Of a stretch of DNA of 64,000 nt, positions 55,101 to 61,563 are shown one piece after another. The number at the start of each line of letters is the position of its first letter. Position 1 is the first letter of the stretch. The notes beneath the pieces are model-generated. The model did no database searches. It was given only the letters and a program-made list of their open reading frames with translations, and was not told the origin of the DNA. This DNA comes from an uncultured Lachnospiraceae bacterium (GTDB lineage: Bacteria; Bacillota; Clostridia; Lachnospirales; Lachnospiraceae), in contig CAKRJH010000008.1 in the NCBI GenBank assembly GCA_934351255.1, positions 53,093 through 117,092 of the forward strand. The letters run 5' to 3'. A program made the position numbers and the translations under genes.

Positions 55101-57256
55101 TTGCAGGTCCAGCCATTCTGCTTGTATTTCTTCAGAATGTCCACCATGTGAAGGGTATTATCCGGGGCAGTAAGATCTCCCCCATCTGCTCCGGTATTAA
55201 AGGAGAAGTCCAGAGTGCTTCCGTCTGCTGACAGCGTTGTGTTCAGTTCCGGAACGATACCGTAGTAGTCTCCTTCCCAGCCATTGTCCATTTTAAGTTT
55301 CAGAGAGGCAGAACCATCCACATAGGACATGCCATCCGGAAGAATATCGTGAAAAATAATATCCTTGTTGGCCTCCAGCTGACCCATGTCCGCTGTCTTC
55401 ATGGTCAACGTGTAGTTGATCTTATAGCCTCCATCTGCCTTTGCAGTCTTGGTCAGACAGTTGGAAGTCTTATATGTAGCCTCTTTTTCCTGAGAAGACG
55501 TGGTTCCACCGGTCGTCGGATCCTTATAGGTCACCTTGGCCTTGTTGCCGTAGAGTTTGCCATCCATGTCTGTATCCGCCACCTTGGTCTGATATGTGAC
55601 ATGGACATGGTGGTCCGCATCCTGTGTTCTTCCGGCTACTGTCTCGATAAAGGTATCCGTAAATTTCAGGGAGAATCCGTAATTTTTAACAGACGGATCC
55701 ACTCCATAATCTGTCGAATAGGTCACCCCGCTGACAATGCCGTTGCCAGCCACCACCTGATAGTTGGAGACTACCAAGGTGCCATCGACATATACTTCTC
55801 CATCCTGATAAGACGTACCGGAAAAACTCCAGTTTGTCAGATAATCTTCAAGCTTTACATCCGTCACAACCGTCGGGAAATACATATCGACATTCCACGT
55901 GATCTTCCCGGTCGCGCTGTCATAGCCTTCACAGGTCTTGTCCGGAAGGAAATCAATATTCTGAGCCGGTTTGGTAACCTTGCCTTCTCCCTTGTACGTA
56001 TAATCCTTTCCATCGTGGGTAAAGGTGATATCTGCCTCGTTCTTCAGATTGACTGCGCCGACCGAATCCATCACGGAATCATCCACGGTTGTGGTATAGG
56101 TGGCCTCATACCTGCCACTGGAGTTCTTGACAAAATCCTCCTTGCGCAGAGTAAACCCAACCTGGGTATAGTCCTGATAATTTCCGAGAATATCTTTAAC
56201 ATCCGTCACATCATCCCATGACATCACGCCCGGATCCACAGTCACAGTCCAGGTGATCACATTGCCGTTCAGAGATCCACTCTTGTTGACAGACGGAGCA
56301 CCGCTGACGTTAAATCCCCAGCAGGTGTTATTATTGCTTCCGTCTCCACCGGTATTTTTTTTATAATCCACCTTGAATGTATTGTCTTTGTTCCAGCTTT
56401 TAGAAGTATCATAAATACCAAAGTCAATCTTTTCTTTATAGGTAATGGTGATGACGTCCCCTGCATAGAGTTCCTTTCCAGCGAGTGCATCACTCAGTTC
56501 CTCCATAGACGTATATGTCACATTATCATAGACGATATCATAAGCTCCCAGCAGCGGCGAATTCTGTGCTGCCGTACTGTCCAGGATCGACTTGATCGTG
56601 GATTTACCGTTCCTGCCGGTCAGTGTAACCGTATATGGAACATACAGTTCCCCCGTATCCGGATCGACCGTCAATGTCCCGGCATTTTTTTGAACATCGA
56701 TGGAACTATCCACCAGATCATATTTCACAGTGACGTGAGTCTGGACATCCCCGATCTTAAGCATCGCATCCTTACTGGCAGCGTCATCTTTATTATCGAC
56801 ATCCACAAATCCATTTAAGTCAAAATGTCCTGTAACATCACTTCGATTCTGATCGATCTTGCTCGGATCGATCTTACAGTGGATCACATTGTCCGTAACA
56901 CTAAATTCTCCCACAACATTTCCGGACGAATCACGCAAAGGGACCCTGTCGCGCGACTGCATGTTCACGTTTTTCAGATCAATCGCAATATCAAATTCAC
57001 GTATATTGTCGTCATTGCTGATCTCCCAATCAAAGCCAAGAGACAACTGCTGGCCGTTTTTCAGCACAGCACCATCCGTCAGATCTTTGGTCACACCATC
57101 ATCATCGACATAAGTCGCTTCATAATGTGTGACTGTCGGCTGCCCCGACTCCGCATACACCTTCAGATTTGTCCCATGGACCATGGTAATGACCATGGCA
57201 AAACACAGAAGGGATGCAAGAATCGTTCTCCATCGTTTTCTGGTTTCCTGTTTCAT
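49184..57256 (-). CDS. Giant sortase-type surface protein with SpaA/Cna-B repeats
   Basis: A 2690-residue adhesin-like protein. The start is MKQETRKRWRTILASLL with GGGAGGAACGGAT before it. A signal peptide ends near KVYAES. About 880 residues of beta-rich fimbrial-type modules follow. From about 915 to 2485 there are Cna-B/SpaA modules: one divergent, then nine alike (about 111 residues each, pattern VSKTD...GASLAVY...YVLxEL.AP.GY...IYFKV...MVD), mixed with four modules of a second type ending in Asn-containing strands. Lys, Glu and Asp/Asn positions suggest intramolecular isopeptide bonds. A Pro/Ser/Ala/Thr spacer (about 2489-2617) comes next. The tail reads VDTGDHTPW, a membrane helix and RKRKYN, a variant sortase signal. 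No sortase gene is nearby. Confidence 0.92.
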   Translation of the reverse strand: MKQETRKRWRTILASLLCFAMVITMVHGTNLKVYAESGQPTVTHYEATYVDDDGVTKDLTDGAVLKNGQQLSLGFDWEISNDDNIREFDIAIDLKNVNMQSRDRVPLRDSSGNVVGEFSVTDNVIHCKIDPSKIDQNRSDVTGHFDLNGFVDVDNKDDAASKDAMLKIGDVQTHVTVKYDLVDSSIDVQKNAGTLTVDPDTGELYVPYTVTLTGRNGKSTIKSILDSTAAQNSPLLGAYDIVYDNVTYTSMEELSDALAGKELYAGDVITITYKEKIDFGIYDTSKSWNKDNTFKVDYKKNTGGDGSNNNTCWGFNVSGAPSVNKSGSLNGNVITWTVTVDPGVMSWDDVTDVKDILGNYQDYTQVGFTLRKEDFVKNSSGRYEATYTTTVDDSVMDSVGAVNLKNEADITFTHDGKDYTYKGEGKVTKPAQNIDFLPDKTCEGYDSATGKITWNVDMYFPTVVTDVKLEDYLTNWSFSGTSYQDGEVYVDGTLVVSNYQVVAGNGIVSGVTYSTDYGVDPSVKNYGFSLKFTDTFIETVAGRTQDADHHVHVTYQTKVADTDMDGKLYGNKAKVTYKDPTTGGTTSSQEKEATYKTSNCLTKTAKADGGYKINYTLTMKTADMGQLEANKDIIFHDILPDGMSYVDGSASLKLKMDNGWEGDYYGIVPELNTTLSADGSTLDFSFNTGADGGDLTAPDNTLHMVDILKKYKQNGWTCNGMIFRVTYSLVVSDIETFIKTGGKDFKNSATVDYGGKQVGKGSTSTHLKPEKLVTKQGTYNVNTAPDIEYSVSVNPDGLDLLPRSDRIVGVDEYGSAMTVREDSIVVTNSKTGAVLTRDTDYSLTLSKGKMVFYLPDETPLTITYKAKVGLAAGNTLDETNAFNSFTLSGYSGDESKANSVVKSVVVNSSGYVDYGTGSITLYKYWTNGQDMVALDGATFSLYTYNATTKTETPYEPYQNITLQTDGTTLLKDLPLDRIFVLYETKAQNGYVQKTAPYYFVLTGKDKKELPEDIDVNQFKSGDTIYYENDKIPGTLEITKTITGVATRDLDAIKDKITFTIVNTVASPPEKTTVTLDQFTLEDGVYKYKMTNLQPGIYQVEEKVTADTEYTLKSATYRVNGGTPQDATRGSFNVKVESDQKTTAALTNNYQGIPVTAKFLKYDELTQPLSDATLGLYAVAEDGSLLRVSGWTSSATAHVEDNLIADQIYLLREENAPTGYKTAADIYFKVSRTGVISTSDRKDGDYQPLLNDTVTMVDEKDVVYTDVTVSKTDIQNNQIAGASLAVYPVDDAGQISATAVDSWNSVAGQNRTISGLIAGQIYVLKELSAPQGYTQADDIYFVVAEDGTVTTSDRWNGTYTAPASNQVVMIDGDKPGSITLEKTLLGVEASDLARVVQDITFTITNSAGVLVDSVTLDAFTLSSGVYRYTKTDLPTGVYTVTETVKTSEGYRSVEVSYTVGSSTTKADSATVTVSRDQDSVVSVINTLEKKTTAVTVEKHDTSDASLLAGASLAVYAVDSAGQPTVAVASWTSSAAPHQVTGLIPDTVYVLRELGAPAHYSKAADIYFKVTEDGKISTSTAWNGSFTPVVSSALVMDDEKLPSTLTLTKVLVGVESMDLDRVEQGITFTITAPDGSVTTKTLADMKTAAGEYIYVIDPAQEGKYTVQETVSVTGYTNSTQFTTGSASSVSGVNNVTVKVEPGDNRKITFTNTMTQIKKDVVVKKVDVDSDPVEGAKLAVYAVDSDGNKNGLISENTTGSNGLWTVSGLKTNTVYVLSELDAPAGYVEAKDIYFTVDEDGKVKTSADYRGTYKNEPSGQVVMTDLSDAGNLKLTKTLQGVAADDIERLADEITFTVVNEAAGFSRTVTLADFDLTKTPYEYDFGPVEPGTYTVTETVKTGTGYDSVSVAYTVGTTQNTADSVNAVVGVNQDVVVKCANTLKDIRQSVKISKVDLDGRSIDGAALAVNQVNADSTRTLIEKWNSVKGQNKKISGLIPDQIYELVELAAPQGYDVSDPIYFKVDRDGKVQYSYQMTENYLDAGADQTIQMTDKYTSWSVPVAKTNLGGALIEGATLAVYHVEADGTRGTILESWTTVAGTEKNLGNLTMDEIYVLVETQEPNGYKKAGNIYFKVDKYGTVSTSKTYDGTYSEPVDGRVTMVDRYATKGVDISKTNADGALISGASLAIYPVEGTVIQSTPVFTWTSQAGQTQHVTGLEVDQVYALVETSAPTGYKKADTIYFKMDADGKVTVSDRADGTYTAPADDQVTMVDEYQPHAISVSKTDLAGNAIENASLAVYLVNADGTRGAEVKNWTSSATSKETVDGLIPGQIYVLHELAAPSGYTVAADIYFQIDTNGEVYTSDTPNGMYSTVADQTVVMRDAYAPAQAKVAKVDGDMNKLAGAELAVYQVNHLGEQGAQVDSWMTQADQIHTVGNLTVDEVYKLVETKAPQNYQLAEPIFFKVDVNGQVTYSKQYEGPYSAASDATIFMVDQKLETPTPSPSPSATPTASPSATPTASPSATPTASPSATPTASPSATPTASPSATPTASPSATPTASPSATPTASPSATPTASPSATPTASPSATQTASPSATPAVTPSATPTASPGATPIASPGATPGASATPATTTDSNRDHDGDADGDSGDGKENGGGSRSDGDVDTGDHTPWLPMGILMFGSLTGLVITVSRKRKYNRN
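49405..49790 (-). repeat. 24-bp tandem repeats encoding a Pro/Ser wall spacer
   Basis: About 16 units of 24 bases inside the surface-protein gene, each coding for a form of SPSATPTA. Thirteen contain GTCGCACT on the plus strand, with third-position drift. Units at the low-coordinate end are degenerate (GATPIA, GATPGA). Because the unit is a multiple of three, copy-number change alters spacer length without frameshift. Confidence 0.95.
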
Positions 57257-57342
57257 ATCCGTTCCTCCCTCAGCATCCCCTATAAGGATGGGTGATGATT
57301 TATGATAAATTTGGGCATAAAGCACCCATGATTATTTTATAT

Positions 57343-57371
57343 AGTATAACAACTATAATCTTAAAATTCAA
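57343..57371 (-). promoter_or_regulatory. Promoter of the giant surface protein
   Basis: TTGAAT (57371-57366), 17 bases, TATACT (57348-57343) on the minus strand. The -35 overlaps the last codons of the GTPase-nuclease gene. An 80-base leader with a CATCC/GGATG hairpin near the ribosome site follows. Confidence 0.6.
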
Positions 57372-60036
57372 GCCGTGCCCGGATTTCTTCCTGCATCCTG
57401 CGTATCTGCTGCTCCAGTTCCCGGGAAGAAACCAGTCTGCACCCCTGCCCGCGGATTATGATCTGCTCCAGTCCATCCGAGGTAGCCACGGTAATATCGT
57501 ATTTTCTTCCATTCTCATGGCTGAATTTTTCAATGTACTGATCCGCCGTCTCCGCTTCTTTGGTGTATACCACGTGAATATTGTGATAATCCAGATACTC
57601 GGTGACATGCCCCTTCACCCGGTAGGCATCAAAGACCACGATCACCTCACAGCCGTAATACCCCTGGTAATTGCACATCGTATCCAGAAGTGACCCTCGG
57701 GCTCCATCCATATTGTCTGCCGCCAGTTCACTCAGACTCTCCCAGGCGAAAATGACATTGTAACCGTCGACCAGCAGATATTTATCCCGGTCAGGCACCG
57801 GCCGTTTATATTCTCTGGTCACAACACCGGATGTCCCGGATCCTGCGGAACGCTTCGCACTCCTGCGGTATCCGATCCCCTTATGAGGGATAAATCCATC
57901 TTTCTGATTGGCATGAGTCGCCCGGCGCAGGATTGCATCGATCTCCTCGGTTCCGACAAAGGTTTCCTCTTTCATCTTGGTCTGCGGCCGGTATCCCATG
58001 GACGGATCATAACCATCTGTCCTGACCGTATCCGCCTTATAGACTGCCTCGCCGTCCTGTAGTTTCCATCCGCTTTCCACATGCATGTATTCCCGCACCT
58101 GATCCCACGGAACCGCAAATCCGGCGCCGTGAGCACAGAACACGGATGCCGAAGGATTTCGCAGATCCAGTTCCGGATCATAGTGGATATGTTCCATGAC
58201 CTCTCCGGCATTGTGGCACGGATAATATCCTCCGTAGACACAGGATAGTCTTCCCTGTCCCTTTGTATATGCCACGACTTCTCTCGGATAATCGGTCAGT
58301 TCCGACACGGGCCCTCTTCCGGTGATCACCGCATGCTCTCCCGAGATCTCCGGTCCTTCAAATGCCGCTCCCATCTGATCCAGATCCGTCATTGCACGTC
58401 CGACCTGATCGGACGGGATTTCCAGGGTAAACCGGTAAAACGGTTCCAGAAGAATCGACTGCGCCTGCATCAGTCCCTGACGTACCGCACGATAGGTCGC
58501 CTGCCTGAAATCTCCTCCCTCCGTATGTTTCGGATGCGCCTTGCCTGCGATCACCCGGACCCGGACATCCGTGAGTTCTCCTCCGGTCAGTACCCCCCGG
58601 TGTTTGCGCTCCATCACATGCGTAGCGATCAGTCTCTGCCAGTTTTTGTCCAGAATATCCTCCCTGCAGTCCAGGATCACCTCGATCCCGCTGCCCGGTT
58701 CCCCGGGTTCCAGCAGAAGATGTACCTCCGCATAATGCCGCAGCGGCTCAAAATGGCCGATCCCCTCCACAACATCGGAAATCGTCTCCTTGTAGACGAT
58801 ATTGCCCTGTCCAAAAGTGATCGCCACTCCGAACCGGTCATAGACGAGCTGCTTCAGGACTTCCATCTGCACCTCACCCATAACCTGTGCCTGCAGCTCA
58901 CTGATCTCCTCCCTCCAGACCAGATGGAGCTGTGGCTCCTCTTCCTCAAGCAGACGCAGTTTCAGTAACAGTTCCGGCACGGACACGCCGTCATCCAGGA
59001 TATCGATGCGGTAGGTAAGCACCGGCTCCAGGACCGGAAGTTCACCCTGTGATTCAAAACCCAGTCCCTGTCCTGCTTTCGTCTCACTAAGACCGGTCAC
59101 CGCACAGAGTTCTCCGGCCGGCACACAGTCGGTTGTCTCATAGCGCTCGGCGTGATATCTCCGGATCTGGTGGATCTTTTCCGTCAATGTCTCCTGTTTT
59201 CCCTCATAGGTGATCTGATCACGGTTCTTTAACTCTCCACCTGTCACTTTCAGATAGGTGAGACGGTTTCCGGAGGCATCTCTGCCGATCTTGTAGATCC
59301 TGGCACCAAACTCCTGCGGATACTCGCGGTCCAGGAACCAGTGTTCCATCCCGGCCAGAAGGGTCCCGATCCCCTCCAGTTTCAGCGCCGACCCAAAGAA
59401 GCACGGAAACAGTTCCCGGTTGCAGATCAGTTCCGGGATCACTCTGAGATCAAAGTTTCCCTCCTCGAGATAGGTCTCCATCAGTTCTTCCCTGCACACA
59501 GCCACTTCCTCCAAAAAGGTGTCACTGAGTGGCTTATCTCCTCCCTCATATAAACTGTTGACCGCCCCGGTCACATCAACACAGGACGGAGACAGTTCCC
59601 TGCGGATCTGCTGCAGTACGTTCGCCGCATCGGTCCCCGGCTGATCCATTTTATTGACAAAGAGAAACGTCGGGATCTCATATCTCTGACAGAGTTTCCA
59701 GAGCGTCCGGGTATGCCCCTGCACTCCATCCGCTCCGCTGACCACAAGGATCGCATAATCCAGCACTTGCAGAGTTCTCTCCGTCTCCGGTGAAAAGTCA
59801 ACATGTCCCGGTGTATCCACCAGCGTGATCTCCAGATCACCGCAATGCAGTCTGGCCTGCTTTGAAAAAATCGTGATTCCTCTCTGTCTCTCCATCTCAA
59901 AGGTATCCAGAAAAGCATCCCTGTTGTCCACCCGTCCGAGGGAGCGTATCGTTCCCGTCGCAAATAACAATGCCTCGGAAAGAGTCGTCTTTCCGGCATC
60001 TACATGTGCCAATATCCCTATAACCGCTTTACTCAT
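57361..60036 (-). CDS. TetM/EF-G-like GTPase fused to Rae1/YacP-type NYN endonuclease
   Basis: An 891-residue fusion. Residues 1-650 form a translational GTPase: G1 GILAHVDAGKTT (7-18), RGITI, DTPGHVDF, NKMDQPG and full EF-G-like domains II-V. At the domain IV loop that Tet(M) uses to displace tetracycline (SPVS region), it has HPKHT (501-505), so ordinary tetracycline protection is doubtful. A linker (about 690-750) leads to an NYN domain (752-891) closely like YacP/Rae1: LLVDGYNVIFAW, VVFDAY, KEAETAD and VATSD, with acidic residues Asp757, Asp803, Asp832 and Asp854. Rae1 cuts mRNA in the ribosomal A site. The fusion suggests a ribosome-targeted mRNA cutter. It follows a small unknown gene by 18 bases. 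Confidence 0.9.
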   Translation of the reverse strand: MSKAVIGILAHVDAGKTTLSEALLFATGTIRSLGRVDNRDAFLDTFEMERQRGITIFSKQARLHCGDLEITLVDTPGHVDFSPETERTLQVLDYAILVVSGADGVQGHTRTLWKLCQRYEIPTFLFVNKMDQPGTDAANVLQQIRRELSPSCVDVTGAVNSLYEGGDKPLSDTFLEEVAVCREELMETYLEEGNFDLRVIPELICNRELFPCFFGSALKLEGIGTLLAGMEHWFLDREYPQEFGARIYKIGRDASGNRLTYLKVTGGELKNRDQITYEGKQETLTEKIHQIRRYHAERYETTDCVPAGELCAVTGLSETKAGQGLGFESQGELPVLEPVLTYRIDILDDGVSVPELLLKLRLLEEEEPQLHLVWREEISELQAQVMGEVQMEVLKQLVYDRFGVAITFGQGNIVYKETISDVVEGIGHFEPLRHYAEVHLLLEPGEPGSGIEVILDCREDILDKNWQRLIATHVMERKHRGVLTGGELTDVRVRVIAGKAHPKHTEGGDFRQATYRAVRQGLMQAQSILLEPFYRFTLEIPSDQVGRAMTDLDQMGAAFEGPEISGEHAVITGRGPVSELTDYPREVVAYTKGQGRLSCVYGGYYPCHNAGEVMEHIHYDPELDLRNPSASVFCAHGAGFAVPWDQVREYMHVESGWKLQDGEAVYKADTVRTDGYDPSMGYRPQTKMKEETFVGTEEIDAILRRATHANQKDGFIPHKGIGYRRSAKRSAGSGTSGVVTREYKRPVPDRDKYLLVDGYNVIFAWESLSELAADNMDGARGSLLDTMCNYQGYYGCEVIVVFDAYRVKGHVTEYLDYHNIHVVYTKEAETADQYIEKFSHENGRKYDITVATSDGLEQIIIRGQGCRLVSSRELEQQIRRMQEEIRARLEF

Positions 60037-60054
60037 TACTCTCAGTCCTCTATC

Positions 60055-60504
60055 CTAATAGCTGTTGTCCAGATTCATAAAACGCTCCCAGTCCTGACGT
60101 GTCCCGGAAGCACACAGTTTCAACAGATAGGTACAATCCTCTGTCTCCAATCCGACCCGGTACACATTGGCCGACTTCGTCAGTTCATAGACACAGGCCC
60201 CCTGGATCTGTGTGGCAAACTCGCCAAATTCGAGTGTCTCATCCGGAATCGTCTGTGTCAGATTGCCGTCGGCATCGTATACCTTCACTCCCTCTTTGAC
60301 AAGATCCGAAATCCTGCTGTCTGAAAAGGACAGAGCCAGGAACGGTGCACCCATCTTGCGGATGTCCCGGTTACAGCTGTTCTCCGGCAGGATCGTCACG
60401 CTGGTCAGTTCGATCACCAGTGTCTCCCCCTGTTTTCTCATGGATTCCACCTGTGCAGTGGTAAAATCAAAATGTTCACATTCATTGACTGTTGTATACA
60501 TCAT
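60055..60504 (-). CDS. Unknown protein next to the GTPase-nuclease fusion
   Basis: Not recognised. The start is MMYTTVNECEHFDFTT (about 150 residues), with GGAG three or six bases before two adjacent ATGs; a longer in-frame reading to 60618 is unlikely. It is soluble with no signal peptide, mixed alpha/beta, with phrases ETLVIELTSVTILPENSCN, EFATQIQGACVYEL and YRVGLETEDCTYLLKLCASG. It is probably co-transcribed with the GTPase-nuclease, whose start is 18 bases away. A role with that protein is only contextual. Confidence 0.75.
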   Translation of the reverse strand: MMYTTVNECEHFDFTTAQVESMRKQGETLVIELTSVTILPENSCNRDIRKMGAPFLALSFSDSRISDLVKEGVKVYDADGNLTQTIPDETLEFGEFATQIQGACVYELTKSANVYRVGLETEDCTYLLKLCASGTRQDWERFMNLDNSY

Positions 60505-60597
60505 ATTCTCCATTCTATGTCTTTTGTTCTCTGTTTCAACGCTCGTCAGGCCGGGGACATTTTGACCTGCCCCGGCCCTGATATATTCAATATACCA

Positions 60598-60622
60598 AAA
60601 GACGGGTTGCAAACGCAACCCG
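60598..60622 (-). terminator. Terminator after the Fur-family gene
   Basis: A perfect 8-bp hairpin (CGGGTTGC-GTTT-GCAACCCG on the minus strand) followed by TCTTTTGG. It is 47 bases past the regulator gene. The T-tract is short. Confidence 0.65.
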
Positions 60623-60668
60623 CCTAAAGGACTATACTATGAATAAAACAAACAAAACAGACAAATTA

Positions 60669-61079
60669 TCAAGAGCACTCCATCTGGTATTTCACATCCA
60701 AAATCTCCTGCTCTGCGGCATAACCACAGGCTACAAGACCTTTGCGGATCACCTGTTCCATCTTCTGTTCAGATAATTCCAACATCGTCTCGTTCTCGAG
60801 ATGAACGGTACAAGGACACGCCTTACGACACTGTACCCGGTACATGTTCTTGCGGTCAATTGCTCCGATCTCTTCCAGAGTATTGATCATGCGGTATACC
60901 GTAGCAGTTCCGATCTTGGGATCCTGTCGAACTGCCTTGTAATAGATTTCTTTACAGCAGGCACAATCGCCTTTCAAAATAATGTCCAGCAAAATCTCAC
61001 GTTGTTTCGTAATACGGCATCCTCTCTCTCGAAGCTGCTGTAACACGATATCTCTCTGTGACATAACTTTCTGCTGCAC
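60669..61079 (-). CDS. Cysteine-rich Fur-family regulator
   Basis: Fur-superfamily repressor of unknown metal or redox signal. The protein has 136 residues. The start is GTG with AGGAGGTGATATC upstream. The winged helix has RITKQREILLDIIL and the recognition segment GTATVYRMINTLEEIGAI. The dimerisation domain is odd: the His-rich metal loop of Fur/Zur/PerR is replaced by RVQCRKACPCTVHL (Cys84, Cys88, Cys90), with extra cysteines in GDCACCKE (39, 41, 42) and near the C-terminus. The usual paired C-terminal CxxC is missing. Its promoter contains an inverted repeat, so autoregulation is likely. Confidence 0.88.
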   Translation of the reverse strand: MQQKVMSQRDIVLQQLRERGCRITKQREILLDIILKGDCACCKEIYYKAVRQDPKIGTATVYRMINTLEEIGAIDRKNMYRVQCRKACPCTVHLENETMLELSEQKMEQVIRKGLVACGYAAEQEILDVKYQMECS

Positions 61080-61113
61080 GATATCACCTCCTGTACATTC
61101 ATCACTCTCAACA

Positions 61114-61147
61114 CAGTTAGAATACCCTAACCGCAGTTAGATGTCAA
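61114..61147 (-). promoter_or_regulatory. Promoter with operator of the Fur-family gene
   Basis: TTGACA (61147-61142), 17 bases, TATTCT (61124-61119) on the minus strand. The spacer holds CTAAC-N4-GTTAG (61140-61127), and a third CTAAC half-site overlaps the -10 (61120-61116). A dimer bound there would block RNA polymerase. Confidence 0.72.
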
Positions 61148-61166
61148 GAACTTTTTTCTGTTTTTC

Positions 61167-61541
61167 CTATTCCTCAATATGTTCCCTGCCCTGATCGATG
61201 ATGCTGCGGACATGGTCATCCGCCAGTGAATAAAAAACGGATTTCCCTTCCCTGCGGTTTTTGACCAGCTTGTTCTGCTTGAGGATCCGAAGCTGATGTG
61301 AGATCGCCGACTGCGTCATATTCAATGCCTGTGCCAGATCACAGACACAGACTTCCGCCTTGAACAACACAAACAGGATCCGGATCCGGGTAGAATCGCC
61401 AAACACCTTGAACAATTCTGCAAGATCATAGAGTTCTGTCTCCGGAGGCATGGTCTGCTCGACGATCTTTAACAGATCCTCATGTACCTCCGTTGCATCA
61501 CAACACTCTTCTGTGATGCCGTCTGAATGATCGAGTGCCAT
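61167..61541 (-). CDS. ArsR/SmtB-family metal-sensing repressor (Zn/Cd type)
   Basis: Metal-responsive repressor of the efflux operon. The 124-residue protein has the winged helix (FGDSTRIRILFVLF, MTQSAISHQLRILKQNKLV). Two metal sites are visible. One is the alpha-3N type motif EVCVCDLA (Cys65, Cys67) plus N-terminal Cys13/Cys14. The other is a full SmtB-like alpha-5 site, Asp108, His110, His121, Glu124, with identical spacing. This favours zinc and cadmium/lead. It is 22 bases after the P-type ATPase. AAAGGGGAGC precedes the ATG. Confidence 0.93.
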   Translation of the reverse strand: MALDHSDGITEECCDATEVHEDLLKIVEQTMPPETELYDLAELFKVFGDSTRIRILFVLFKAEVCVCDLAQALNMTQSAISHQLRILKQNKLVKNRREGKSVFYSLADDHVRSIIDQGREHIEE

Positions 61542-61563
61542 ATTCAGCTCCCCTTTCTCTTCT

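Noticed and set aside
57257..57342. c-di-GMP or other riboswitch in the surface-protein leader
   Set aside because: The leader is only about 85 bases and lacks the conserved core of known riboswitches; only a small hairpin is visible.
57361..60036. Simple annotation as a tetracycline-resistance (TetM) gene
   Set aside because: The loop that contacts the drug site in Tet(M) differs and a 240-residue nuclease-bearing extension is present, so resistance cannot be assumed.
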